From Nannochloris sp. 'desiccata' (taxonomy: Eukaryota > Chlorophyta > Trebouxiophyceae > Chlorellales > Chlorellaceae): DNA of 64,000 nucleotides. Positions within the stretch are counted from its first letter, which is position 1, and every line of letters begins with the position of its first letter. Shown here one piece after another: positions 43,640 through 55,377 of this stretch. A program made the position numbers and the translations under genes. The notes under the pieces were generated by a model. The model was not told the origin of the DNA and did no database searches. It saw only the letters and a list, made by a program, of their open reading frames with translations. The stretch covers positions 1,569,501-1,633,500 of the forward strand of contig JAGTXX020000006.1 in the NCBI GenBank assembly GCA_019044685.2. Direction: 5' to 3'.

Positions 43640-44498
43640 TCAGGATGCTGCCGCTGGGCGAGGAGACGCTAATTGGCGTTGGGGCTGGCAGCGGCGGCGG
43701 TGGCCTCCTTTCGGCCTGAGGCTAACGTCTCGTGCTGTCATACCACGCAGAAACTCTTTTAAAGTTAATTCCTGTAGTATATCTTGCTTTCCAAATGTAG
43801 CTGCAAGCTCAATATCCATACCATCCTGTAAGAAAGAATACTAAACTTCAGTTATTTTATTATAGATATTTATTGGACGGTACTATTTTTTATGTTTTTA
43901 TTATGGTTATTGATTCAGTTAAATATCCTACTTCTTACCCTGCCAAATTGAAGATACATGAGCCTTTTAGCGTCTTCTCCAGACATTTTCACTACCTTTT
44001 CCTTGCCTCCATTACGGTCAACACTCTTCCCCTCCTCTACCACGCCCCCCGCAACCGAGGTAATATGCAACAAAAAGAGCACCACGTTATATAATTGACG
44101 TGGCTCTGTGCCATAAATATCATTCGAACATCTTTCGTAGGCACGTTGAAACTCTTCCCACCCCACTTTTCCATCGTGATCTTCATCTACTTCCCATATC
44201 ATATTTTCAATAATATCTCGGTGAGGACAGTAGCCTAGTTTTTTAAGAAAGAAAGAAAGTTCATGAGAATCAATTTTAGAGTCTAGAGAAGTGTCAATCG
44301 AATCAAAAATTTGACGGAGACGAGTGCTGATACCACGACGGGCAAATCTTTCCTGTACAAAGAAAAAAAAAATAGAGAGGAAGGAAGAGGCGCGCCGTCT
44401 TTCAATAATTTTTTTAAATATAAAATGTTGCTCACTCAAAGCACATGACAATTTGTCAACCATACCCTAGATTCTTGACTAATTGGTTGGATAGACAT
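43640..44498 (-). CDS. EF-hand calcium-binding protein
   Basis: Exons 44466-44498, 43939-44352 and 43640-43825, 210 aa. Two EF-hands are visible: one degenerate or moderate (loop DTSLDSKIDSHE) and one canonical (DEDHDGKVGWEE), spaced like a calmodulin-type pair. The C-terminal third has a KRLMYLQFG segment, then DIELAATFGKQDILQELTLKEFLRG, which may be a target- or self-binding helix, and ends in an Arg/Pro/Gln-rich tail. I cannot name the subfamily; a centrin- or calmodulin-like sensor is the general class. The exon structure rests on phase-0 joins that keep the reading frame open. Confidence 0.75.
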
Positions 44499-44813
44499 TG
44501 TTTTTTTCTTAATTTTTCTACTCTTTTCCAGCTATTTCTGAGGATTTCCCTTGGTGCCAAAGCGCAGCCCGCCGTTTTAATATTCTCTCTCGAGAATTCC
44601 AAAGAAGTTACAAGGCAAAGATAAAGATAAAACAAGTTGGTAATAACAAAATGGTAAATTATTTAAACGCGGGTAACTAATATCCATTCAAAGAAAGCAG
44701 TAGAATTACGGTCGTAAATTATCGTCAAATCAAACCAGACTGCTTTCAGAAAAAGTCAACCAGAATTAAGAAAGTCAAATACCTTATTTTCAAAAGGTGG
44801 TTTCAATTTTTTT
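44499..44813. other. Intergenic region EF-hand / DGAT2-like
   Basis: 315 bases, AT-rich, between two minus-strand genes. I see no gene in it. Confidence 0.4.
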
Positions 44814-47304
44814 TCATTCAAGTACGAGTGGCATGGATTGATACCCAGGGAAATCCTTCTTATTACTTTCCCAGAGGTCTTGAACTTGGCTGTAGAACTC
44901 GGTATGCATCGCCTGCACCAGCGCCTCTTCTTCCAAACACCTGCCATCCTCTCTGCCACCTGCATCGCTACTAGCGCCTTTAACGCTACCTTCTTGAGAA
45001 GAACAAGATGCTAACAAGCTTTCAAGAACCTGGGATGGTTCAATAGGTCTCCCAATAACAAAGCGGAGACCTGTTTTTGACGGCAGCGGTAAGATGCCTC
45101 CTTTCCCCGCCATCAAAAAAGGGATGGGAAAGCCTAAAAGTTTATACGTCGCTCGCTGCAACCGTGGCATAACAATTGCATTACGCAACGACGTGACTTC
45201 TCCAAAGACGATGACAGGAACCAGAGCTGCGTTTTCCTGAATAGCAAGGCGAATGAAGCCCTTGTGTCGAGAGCAGACGACAAGAGCAGGGTTTTTCTTT
45301 TTTGCTGCTTTGTAGGCCTCGACGAGCTCAGCTTGACCTCCAGGAACGAGCATCACAGAGCCGCGTTCACGTAAACTCTTAACAAACGTAGATTTATTGA
45401 CCACTCTGGCACCAACCCAGAGCAATAAGTCCCGTAAAAATGGAAGCTGAAAGACAACGCTAGCTGTGAGCGTGCAGGGATCGACGGCATTGTTCACAAT
45501 CTTTTTAAATGCAGGGGTGCAGGGAAGGTACGCAGCACCAATAGGAAACAATCCATGAGGTGCATACCCAAAAACATAGCGTTTCTTTCGGTCAAATTTG
45601 GCCCCAGGAGCGGCTACAACTTGAAAACTACCAAGCAACATCGGCAGCATCCTCTCCGCTTGAGTGCCCACCCAGTTTCGAAACCGTGCCCATTCTCTTT
45701 TACCAGTATGCTCAGCACCAAAACCAGTAGCTGCGTAGTAGACAGACAACCCGCCTACCCACATTGTCGCAGCTTGTAGAGGAGGAAGCGTCAAAAAACT
45801 CAAAACAAATATTGCAACGACAGCGTGGACTTGAAAATATAAAAGTATAACTATAGCAGCGTAGGAAGCAATTGATTTGATGGCCGCAGCTTTAGGGACG
45901 TGAAGTACTGTTTCAGGTGAGTTGTAGGCGAGTAAAGAGACCGCAATGGCGATTTGTGCTGCGACGCCAGTCGCACCAATGGTAACGGCGTAGGCTTGAA
46001 CGCCCAGCATGAAACCTAAAGTACTCGCTCCAATCCCCCATAAGACAAGAGCTAAAGCGACAGAGTAGAGTAGCCACCCTGCAGCTTGAGTAGCTACGAA
46101 AACCGTGCCGCCACGGAAAGGCTGAAAAAATTTCCAAGTCGCACCATGCTGTTCTTGTTGATTGTCGAGAGAGCTTGTGGTTGCCAAATTTCCACCATTT
46201 CCACCATTGCTGCCATCAATCGAAGAAAGATTTGGTTCTGACCAACTTTCCGTAATTTTAAAAGGAATTTTGCTGAGATGAAAAGGCGAAGAAGAACAAC
46301 CATCGTCTTCCGGTGTCTCTGTACTGACAAAACTAATTGTTCTCCGACGGTGGTGCCTCGGAGAATCTGGCAAAGGACTACTGCTGCCGCTGCCGCTGCC
46401 ATCCCGGCTACTGCTCCTTGCAATAAAATCAATACTGCCACTCCCATTACGTGAACGCTCCCTTCTGTGGATCCCTCTGTACCGTAGAGGTCCTCCTAAT
46501 CCATGAGTGGTGAATGCGGCAACTGTAAAACAGGCAGCTCCAAAAGCGCTGTATGCAATTTTTAAAGCTGTATTGGTGTGCTGCTGTGCTACGGAGATTA
46601 GTGCAGCACCAAGGACCGACCAAAGGAGGCCTAAACCGAGAACTATATAGAATACAGAGAACTTTGAAGGAAGGCAGCTAACATCCCATTGTACTGCGTC
46701 CTTACTGCGGGCTATTCGGTGCCATAAAGAGCCCTGGTGGAGGGCTTCATTATCGTTCGGGTCGAACAGTAAAATTGATTTTAACATGAAAAGAAGACTG
46801 ACTCCAGCAGAGAAGGTAGCTAAGGCCATGCATAGGTCTAAAGGGTAAGAGAAGTTGGGGATGTACCATGGAGGAAGGGCAAGTAAAAGGCTTACTGCAA
46901 ATAGCGTCTGCAAAGGAGGAGAGGGAGTTGAGGTAAAGAGCGGGTTCAGGAGAAGCATCTCTTCCTACTCGTTGCTCATATCGATATCGATGTATGTTTT
47001 GGAGGCCTGTGGCGTTCAGCTACCGTGAGGGACTGAAGAGGCACAAAGAAAAAAACTCTTGCCACCTAGTGAAAAATCTAGCAGTAATCTACCATGAAAA
47101 GAGTATACTTACCCAACTTAGAGTCTGGAACACGAAAGTTCGGCGCCCTCCGGCAGCAGGCCAGGTGACGGCATGCTGAATCTTCTTCTCATTAAGAGAT
47201 CTTGGCCAAGTGCAAAAGACAGCCAATGCGTGGAGAATCGGCGTCAGAAGCTGAAAACACTGAGCTGCATGTAAAAGTTGAGCTGCCGAGCTGACATACG
47301 CCAT
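44814..47304 (-). CDS. DGAT2-type acyltransferase with long N-terminal membrane extension
   Basis: Exons 47113-47304 and 44814-46964, 780 aa, roughly twice a typical DGAT2 (about 330-390). The C-terminal 330 residues carry the acyltransferase: YVFGYAPHGLFPIG (catalytic His in APHG, 532-535, where many relatives have HPHG or EPHS), MLVPGGQAEL (about 605), SRHKGFIRLAIQ and VPVIVFGE. This class transfers acyl-CoA to diacylglycerol in the ER for oil storage. The N-terminal 440 residues contain about nine hydrophobic segments interrupted by a 120-residue Ser/Arg-rich loop (about 230-350), which I cannot assign. The first exon joins in phase 0 and provides the first ATG. Wax ester synthesis is an alternative activity. 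Confidence 0.85.
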
Positions 47305-47680
47305 AGCTACACTTTAAATCCTGAGTTTTACCAACTGGCCATGTTTGAATATTTCTCGAGATCAGTCAGCTTTATCACTTTATTCGCGGGTCTAGTAGCC
47401 TTGGAAGTAGCTCAAGAAATAGAAAAAAAAGAGAATGACTGCAGCAATGCGATTTATTTTCATAATGGCAAAGTTGTACTCACCAGCCAATAAATTCACC
47501 TTTCAAAGTTTGACGATTTAGCGATTTAGGTGGTCTCTCCTCCCTTATAATTGATGACACTGCCAGCAGCGTTTGATAAACGTCAAATATTGCTAGCTAC
47601 GTGTCTGTAGAAATTAAAGCTAATGTTAATTCAAGGGTCGGGAGCCTAGTTTTACGTGTTTTGCGGAAGTAAATCAAATC
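47305..47680. other. Divergent intergenic region DGAT2-like / SWI3
   Basis: 376 bases between divergent starts. A 50-codon open frame at 47341-47493 is present but not convincing. Otherwise nothing is seen. Confidence 0.45.
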
Positions 47681-50556
47681 ATGGCACAAATAAATACCCA
47701 AGACCGCGTGGGAAAGCGGTCTGGTGCCGTGCAATTTGAGCACTACCAGGTAGGTGCAATAAAGAAAACATGGCTTCTAGTTTATCAGACTGTGGTTGCT
47801 TAGATACTGTGATCAGTAATTATTTGTATTTTGCTTTATTCGATATACTTGCAGAAAGAAGATTATCAAAGGCGCCTAGATGGAGTCATTGAACGTATCA
47901 ATGGCTCAATGGACAAGTTTAGATACGATAGGAAGAGCTTGTCTACCACTATTGCTGGACTCCAGCAATTCATGGAAGACGCCTTTGGCGTCAATGTAAG
48001 TTTTCTCCAGTTTTTTGTTTTTTAAGTCTTACTGCACATTAATTCCTCACTTAACTCGATACTATCCTAAAGATTCAATCACTCGTATACCTGACACCAT
48101 TCTAACAATCTATAATAATCACTATAACACAGGCACCCAATAAACCATTTCTTAAGGTACCGTCAAAACTCTTCAGAGACATCACCCCAGACGGGCCTTT
48201 AGCCACTATAGGCCGTTTATGCGCTGAACTGATGCGTGCAAAGAACTTTAGACGTATTGACTGGGGGAATCCTGCGAATCGTAAAGATTTAACAGATCTT
48301 GTTCTACGTATTAGACAAGAGTTACTTCGATCGGGGCATTTACTTCGCCCTCGCATATTTGTCCGGCCAGATTGCCCCAACGCCTCGCTTCTTCGCCATA
48401 CTGTCACAAAATTAGGCGCAGAATTAGCACATGCTGAAGATGCACCAGGTGTTACCCACGTTATTTGTCCCTACGGCCCAAAAGGTGATCCAGATGACGG
48501 TCAAGAATACCTGCGGACTCTCGAAGTTGCCGGAGGTGCGGCAAAAGTGCATTGGTGGTACTTACCCGACTCATACGATGAATGGCTTCCTGCAGCAGCA
48601 GCTCCTGCGGATGTAGAACCAGAATTAAAACCTCCAGGTGGCAGGCCCTGGAAAGTATACGTCCGGTTTATTACAGATTCCGAGAAATTTAACGAGTGGA
48701 TGAACGAAGCTGATTACGAAACTGAAGAAGCCGCTGCAGAGAATAAACGCGCTCGTGAAGCTGGGGAAGCTGATGGAGAAGACGCTCGTGACAAGAAACG
48801 AGCGAAAAAGAATCCACATGCTGCCGAAGTTGCTCCAGGAATGTTGGAGCATGTTGGCCCTGGGGCAGCAACAAGAAGATTACTGAACCCTCATGCGTTG
48901 GGATTAAATCCATCTCGAGTGGAAAGTATCTCACATGGTCAACGTCAGGAATGGGCAGGTGCTCCAAATGGTCCTATACCACAAGCAGCCGTGAACGCTG
49001 CCACTGGTGGTGGTCAGGTAGCTTTGCACCGTATCCCTGCAAAGGCTTCTTGGTTTACATATACAGGTATTCACGATATAGAACAAGACGAATTCCCTGA
49101 ATTCCTTCAAAACGCTCCAGAAAACCCGAATGATGGGACTAATGGTACTGGAAATAACGGTAGAAATACTTCTCAGTATTTGGCTATGCGGAACCATATC
49201 ATTACAAAATTCCGTGAAAATCCTGGACAGGATCTCTCATTTCTGGACGCTATCTTGAATCTGGACACAGATGCAAACGATGCACGTAAAATCTACGAGT
49301 TTCTGTGCCGCTGGGGTATCATCAACTGGAGGGAACATGGTGGCAAGGTTCTCTCTGGAGGTGGCGGTACCACGGCCACTGCCGATACAGTCGATGGAGA
49401 ACCTGGCTACACTGGCTGCGAAGCTCTTCTCAAATTTAATTCCATTCCTACGGCAACTGACGCAGCAGAAGCGCTTGCTTCCGGTGGAAACGGCGTCGTT
49501 GTTCGATCAGGAACTTTCAAGACACCAGCCCCTCAACGCCCGGCCATTGCTACAGGTATTCGTTATTTTTGTAATGTCCACCCCTACGAAGATTGTACGG
49601 ATTTACGGTACCATTGTACGAAATTTCCAGATATAGATATCTGTCCTGCTGCCTTTATTGAAGGAAGATTCCCTCCTGGATGTTCTTCTAAAGACTTCAT
49701 CCGTGTGGCAGCTACCGATCCGGTTCCTGACAACTCTGGTTGGACAGAACAAGAAACCATGCTACTGCTAGAAGGACTGGAATTGTACGGCGACAATTGG
49801 GGGGAAGTGTCTGAACATGTAGGCGGACGTAGCGAGCTGCAGTGTATTCAAAGATTGCTTCAACTGCCATTGGAGGATGCGTTGCTTCCTCAAGCGGGAA
49901 CTGGCGGTATCGAATTAAGCCGTGTATTGCAAACGGCTGAACATGGTAGTGGTGGTGGTAGTGGAGAAGAAGCGGGAGTAGATGGAACAGTGGTGATTGA
50001 TGGACCTATTCCGTTTAACGATGCTGGAAATCCTGTGATGGCGCAAGTGGCCTTCTTATCCTCTATGGTTGGGCCAAGAGTTGCAGCTGCTGCAGCACAG
50101 CGTGCCCTGGAGGTACTTGCAGAGGAGGATAACGCAGGGCTTGAAGGTGCTGCATTACCTAGTACGCGTGTTCGAGCTGCTTCAGCTGCAGGATTGGCTG
50201 CAGCAGCTGTGAAGGCAAGACTGATGGCTGACGCAGAGGAGCGAGAAATGCAGCGGCTAATTATTGTAGCTTGCGAAAACCAATTGCAACGCGTTCAAGC
50301 CAAGCTTGCACACCTTGAAAAAGTGGATGACTTGGTGAAGGCTGAATTTAAACCTGCTGCGGACAAAGCTATGAAGTTTGAAGCGGAATTAAAGGCGATG
50401 AAGGATGCCGAGAAGGCTGCAGCTGCTGTACAACCTCCAGGAGCTGCAGCTGCTGTACAACCTCCAACAGCAGCGCCTGCAGCTCCTGCAGGCGCTGTGG
50501 CTGCCCCTTCTCAAGCTATGCCTGCTGAAGCCACTGCCCCAGCTGATCAGGCATAA
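47681..50556 (+). CDS. SWI3: SWI3/SMARCC subunit of SWI/SNF chromatin remodeller
   Basis: Exons 47681-47749, 47855-47995 and 48133-50556, 877 aa. Domain order matches SMARCC: an N-terminal module (about 30-180) ending in HWWYLPDSYDEWLP, a SWIRM domain (about 383-470; FRENPGQDLSF..KIYEFLCRWGIINW), a ZZ-like zinc finger (about 545-587; CNVHPYEDCTDLRYHC), a SANT/Myb domain (about 603-650; DNSGWTEQETMLLLEGLELYGDNWGEVSEHV) and a C-terminal coiled coil (about 700-810), then an Ala/Pro tail. The protein dimerises and scaffolds the remodeller. The N-terminal module shows the longer SMARCC-type layout of animals rather than a minimal yeast form. Confidence 0.92.
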
Positions 50557-50841
50557 TTAATGTATTGAAGTATATATACATGTTTCATGTAGTTCACTTG
50601 GAAGAATAAAAATGAATAAAGGTAGCGTTTTTTGAATGTGTAAACACGGAAATAAACAGGGAAGAGGGGTGATAGGAACAAAACAGTAGCTCATTGGGAG
50701 CATAAACCCCTCTCTCCGTTGCCGCACATAATCTCGTTGTGGGTGTTTGAGGGTAAGTTAATAAAGAGGGGTGGGTACTTATGAACAGATACTATATCAG
50801 ATTTATCGATATATCGATAGAGAAAAAAAAGTTTCTATTTG

Positions 50842-51772
50842 TCAAGGGTGTGCTTGTACATTTTCTACACAAAGACCCTGTGCTATTGAATAATCCACAG
50901 CAAATCCAGTTGGAACAGGGCCATCGTCTATATTCGAACTCATACCACCACCATGCCCACCGATGTTGCAGCCATCGATGGTGCTCGACGCCATTTGCGT
51001 CATCCTAAATTTGCCATTATTACTTCCCTGGGGCCCTAATGCCCAGCACCGCAGTGCCACCGGGAGCCATCGTTGATAAAGGTGGAACGATCGAGGTGTA
51101 TCGGAAGACGATGAGAGTGAAGCAGTGGTGACAAAGAGAGTCGGCCGCCCTTGACTTTGAGATACATGCTCGAGTGAGTTGCACAAGACAGCAAGGACTC
51201 TACACAGCATAACATCTCGAGATCGAAATTTACCATCGGACTCTCCAGTCTTTGGAGCACCTCCAACGCTTTCAGGGAGCCTATCTATATCGTCTATGAG
51301 TAGGACTGTAGGCGCAGGCCGGGCTAAATGAAGTAACGATGCAAATTGGAGAAGAGACGTCTCGTCCTCTATATATTTAATTTGAATATTTAGCCAGACT
51401 GGGTCATTGGGGCTTAAACCCTGTGCTAATGCAGGAGGATTATACTCTAGTCGCTCTCTATAAAACCAGAATAGAAATGGATAAAGAAAATTAAATGAAT
51501 ATAACTCAAGTTGGTGGTATGCAGCATGAAAAATTGCCTCGGGAGAAAGTCCTATGTACTCACCTTGAGGTTATTATAAGGACTGAAGCTCCTTTTGAGG
51601 CTAGAGAATAAGCTAAATGGAAGAGTAAACTTGTCTTCCCACTTTGTTCAGGACCATAGAGAAAAAGATGGCGTGGCTGGGAGGAAAGAGGAGAGGCTTG
51701 GGCAAGGAGCGGGGCTATTGGCGGTGGTGCCGCTCCTGCAGGAAAAAAATCAAGAAGAGAGATGCCAACCAT
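50842..51772 (-). CDS. SWSAP1-like P-loop ATPase (RAD51-paralogue partner)
   Basis: Exons 51564-51772 and 50842-51457, 274 aa. A RecA-like fold with Walker A GPEQSGKTSLL near residue 40, a Walker-B-like TVLLIDDID near 115, and a strand-turn segment FVTTASLSSSS. The order of motifs, the short length and the pattern around the first splice (IITSRERLEYNPP) resemble human SWSAP1, the ATPase that pairs with the SWIM-finger protein ZSWIM7 and stabilises RAD51 in homologous recombination. Other small RecA-like ATPases are possible, so the family call is tentative; the splice is well supported by frame continuity. Confidence 0.62.
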
Positions 51773-52219
51773 TGGGATATTTGAAGCTGTTTATCGCCGC
51801 TTAATTTACTAGTTTCTCAAGAAGAAGTATGGATGCTAGACTTGGCTTGAATTGGTTTTTGTTCAACACCATGATCTGATTGACAAAAAGTGATCTACGT
51901 GCAAGAAGTTTTGTCACATGGGCCCCGTGAACCTATAGCTATAATCATGAAATCAAAGGCCTTTGTGTAGAAATGTCTTAATTGAGGCCTGGGCTTGCTT
52001 GATTGCTGTCTCACTGACCCTGGAGGTATTCAACCTTTTCGACGAAGCTCGCATCAGAGACCAAATGCCGCACTCCGAAACCTCCAAGACAGTATAATCT
52101 CTTAATAACAACACGCCTAAAGTGCCCAAGGGGAACCCGCTCAGAGGTTTAGTCCGGAGCAGGCAGAGGACATTTTCAAACCTTCAATTTCTCTCGTTGC
52201 CCACCCCTACAGCTAGCCC
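51773..52219. other. Divergent intergenic region SWSAP1-like / Yippee
   Basis: 447 bases between divergent start codons. I see no gene or clear repeat. Confidence 0.45.
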
Positions 52220-52795
52220 ATGGGAGTGCTCTTCAAGCAGTACTTGTGTGGCGATAGGATTTATGCCTGTAGCAAGTGCCGAACGCACGCTGCGGACCAC
52301 CAGGAGTTGGTGTCCAAGGTAAGAGCTGAATTTGCAATTTCTTCAGATTCAACTATGCTACTCAATGTATCCACACGTATTTTCCTCACACTCAATACCC
52401 ATATACGCATTCCTCGCAGGCATTTCAAGGCAGGCACGGACGTGCATACCTGTTTAGCAACGTGTGAGTATCTCCGAGGTTTGACAAACTAGCCAGCTTC
52501 CGCTGCCACCCACCCACCACGTCTGTTTGTTTTTCTTCTCCACCTACTTCCTCACCTCCTCCTTTTTGCTTTCTCCTCAACCTCTTTCCTTCTGTTTAGA
52601 GTCAATGTCACACTAGGGCCTCGTGAAGATCGTGTTTTAATGACTGGATTACACACTGTGTGCGATATTTCATGCTCCCAGTGTTCTACCGTCATCGGCT
52701 GGAAATATGAAGTGGCCTTTGAAGAATCTCAAAAATATAAAGAGGGCAAGTTTATAATTGAAAAAGTTAGGATAATTAAAGAAGGCTCTTGGTGA
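52220..52795 (+). CDS. Yippee-like zinc-binding protein
   Basis: Exons 52220-52318, 52420-52463 and 52600-52795, 112 aa, matching the family length. The joined product shows both Cys pairs that bind zinc (CSKC near 18 and CSQC near 70), the [12 protein letters not shown] core, the [22 protein letters not shown] block and the [11 protein letters not shown] end. Yippee proteins are small conserved metal-binding folds; a subset act in the CTLH/GID E3 ligase or at the mitotic apparatus, but the algal function is not known. The short second exon (44 nt) is required for a continuous fold. Confidence 0.93.
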
Positions 52796-53165
52796 CCCCT
52801 ACTCCCCTCCGGCGCCTGATGCGGATTCCGCTGAGTTACCGTTGGCTTGCACTGCTGCTGCGCAAGGGCCTTATCACAAGGTAAATGTATACATACCCAC
52901 TATTTGTTACTATAATAAATCAAACCAATCTTCTTATGCATATTTTGTTATCCCATATAAAAAATTAAAACAAATATCGCGGCTGTAAATCCCCCCCCGC
53001 TTTCTTCTCTGTGTTATGATCAAACCAAATGTAGCTCTTCTTTTTCTTTTTCTTCTTCTTTTTTATTCATGTTGTTTACTATCTCATCTTTAATGTAACA
53101 TCGCATACGTACTATAAGCCTTACAGAAAGTAAAATGTTCTAAACTAGGCGCTTCAACCATTCCA
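52796..53165. other. Convergent region Yippee / small membrane protein
   Basis: 370 bases between stops. The first about 85 bases stay open in another frame and end in a donor-like site (aag|gtaaat), but I read this as 3'UTR. A C run at about 52991-52998 and a T/C-rich stretch at 53035-53070 are also present. Confidence 0.4.
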
Positions 53166-53942
53166 CTAAGGCGGTTTCGGTGGTGGCGTTGCTTGTGGCT
53201 GCACTGACGTAGCTTTTTCACCCAAATTGCCATTCGGAGGAGGAGATTTCTTTTCTAGTGTTGTAATTATGGTTCTAAGCGTCGTTTCAACTGCAGAGAG
53301 ACGCTCTTCTAATTCCTTTTTGCTTTTTTCTTGCTCGGCATCAATCGCCGCTGCCGCTGACCCCTGCTTCTGCTGTTTAGGGATAGGGTTGTGTTCCATA
53401 TCGTACCGTGCATACTGAGCTAAGCCATATATCACTGCAGAGGACGAAAACCCAAATTTTAGTACAAATAGAAACACCAATTAAAGAAGGAAAGTGGCAG
53501 GCGACAAAAAATTTCAATGATCACTCACTTCCAGCAGGCATTAGAGCCAAAAGGAACTGCCACGCATGCCAATCCCACCTACAAGTAAATCGTAGATTTT
53601 ATCAGCCTACAGTAGTGGCGGGTACATATTGCTATTAATTCACAGGGTTCTAATACGGTCTTAACTACACCTACCTCCCAACTAAGTTTGGCCGCTCTTT
53701 GGCGTCCGCAAATATTATATCTGCACTCTTCCAGTCTCCATACAACTTATCTGCGAAAAGATTGATAGCAATAACAATGCGAATTTAATAAATTTAATTA
53801 GAGCATTTATTCCGCAGAAAAGCGTGCAATGCGTACCATCGTGAGCTTTTACGGCGTCATGTTTAGATCGTAATTGCTGCGGTAGTGTTGCATTATATGG
53901 CATGTGACGTAGCCTTTTTATTAAATATTCGACTCGTCTCAT
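53166..53942 (-). CDS. Unrecognised small single-span membrane protein
   Basis: Exons 53837-53942, 53675-53750, 53529-53578 and 53166-53434, 166 aa. I do not recognise the family. It starts with a basic, hydroxylated segment (MRRVEYLIKRLRHMPYN), has a charged amphipathic middle (KLYGDWKSADIIFADAKERPN), one hydrophobic span at about 65-84 (WHAWQFLLALMPAGMIYGLA), and a C-terminal coiled coil (QEKSKKELEERLSAVETTLRTIITTLE) with a Pro-rich tail. The four well-formed introns and their consistent phases support a real gene. A mitochondrial or ER membrane location is a guess from the basic N-terminus plus single span. Confidence 0.7.
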
Positions 53943-54238
53943 TTAAAGTATCTTTATAAGGTGTAAACATAGCATTTTTCCTGCTTGATATGCGTTTTTT
54001 TTTTTATTGGGCGCCCGCTGCGAAGCTCTCTGAGAGTCACCCAACCCAGCATGGGGACTGCCTGGCGTATTAGCCCTACAAACTACGTATTCCTCTCTTG
54101 TTACATTCAGTACCAACACAAACTGCTGCACTCATAAAATAGTCAAATTTATTAAAGCTTCAAGGACCTAACTTGCTTCTTCAAATCAAAACTAGTCGAC
54201 GAATCACTGTTCAACGTATCATCTAGATTTTTAATTTT

Positions 54239-55224
54239 TTAAAAAGGAGGTCCAGACCCTGTCTCTGGTGCTGACGGCATGCCTTCCCTGATCTCAGGTG
54301 TTCCAGCAAACACCTCATCGAATCCTAAAATCCTAGGAATAGCAAACTGCAAAATACAAAACAAAAAGAAATACCGTCTCAATTTTAAACAAAGCTTTCT
54401 ATCAAACTTTTTTTTTTTCATTTAAAGAAAACAGAACCCCCCCCTCCCCCCCCTCTTCCCCCAAAAAATCTCTAAAACATCCATTCGTTCTCTAACTTAC
54501 GTTCATGATCGTTCTAATCACTCTCAATTCTCCAGGTGACACCACTGTATCATACTTCACCTGATTTCCGGCAATTTTATTATTCACCGATAAACTGAAG
54601 AAAAATCCAGTATCCCTCGCAGGAGAGATACGCAAATTTTTTGTAATCGTACCTTCACCACTGCCAAATTTGTTAGGATCGTGGAAAAATTGTTTTTCTC
54701 CACCAGACTCTGCCAGCTCTAAAATTTCCGCACATTCGACGGCAGATAAAGCAAATGTTTCTTTATTTTCCCAGTCATATTCTCGCTCTCCTCTGGAGTT
54801 TGCGAATTCTAGGAGGAGAGTACCATCACGAGCAATTTTAAGGCCGCTGCCGGTAGGGGTACGCTCCCAAGTGGGTTTGATCACCTTGACTGTCATGGCA
54901 CCACGGCCCTTGTAGACAGTGTAATCTGCATTTAGATTGAGATAGAAATGAGTATAATTTAATGATAAACTACTAATTTGACCCAAGATTGCGTGTAAAT
55001 GTTGCAGTGTATTTTATATAGCAAGTATGTTGTATTTTACCTGTATAGATATTGACTCTGCGACCATCTCCTTCAAATCCCGCCGAAGACGTTGCCATGG
55101 GTCTGACAACCTGGACAAGTGGCCTCTTCCTAACAGACGCTGCACGCATAGTTGATGCGAAAGATCTATTTAAGGTTGAAAGAGACATCTGTCGTGCCAA
55201 CAAGGCTCCTAGACTGGAACTCAT
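54239..55224 (-). CDS. WHY: Whirly single-stranded DNA-binding protein
   Basis: Exons 55041-55224, 54501-54925 and 54239-54346, 238 aa. The N-terminal about 45 residues are Ser/Arg/Ala-rich and lack acidic residues, an organelle transit peptide. The Whirly domain follows: DYTVYKGRGAMTVKV (the family's K-G-K-A-A-like strand), a WERTPTGSGLKIARDG turn, REYDWENKETFALS, EKQFFHDPNKFGSGEG and, after the last splice, FAIPRILGFDEV. Whirly proteins are a plant/green-algal family that bind ssDNA in plastids and mitochondria and protect organelle genomes from microhomology-mediated recombination. This is one of the strongest pointers to the green lineage. Confidence 0.93.
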
Positions 55225-55377
55225 TCTCAATAGGAAGTTATTTTAAATTAGAGATCAAAGGGCTTTAGCAACCTTGACAACCAGGAAACGAACTTGATTA
55301 GTACACTAAGATTGCTGCTAAATTAATTTTACAAATTAAACCTTCGGTTAATGCTCCTATATCTAAATTAAAAAAAA

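Noticed and set aside
47341..47493. 50-codon ATG frame with a hydrophobic stretch
   Set aside because: It starts only 37 bases from the divergent DGAT2-like start, has no homology I can see, and is probably 5' flank.
52796..52878. Open frame after the Yippee stop ending in a donor-like site
   Set aside because: Yippee already ends at its typical KEGSW-type terminus, and no acceptor exon follows that makes sense.
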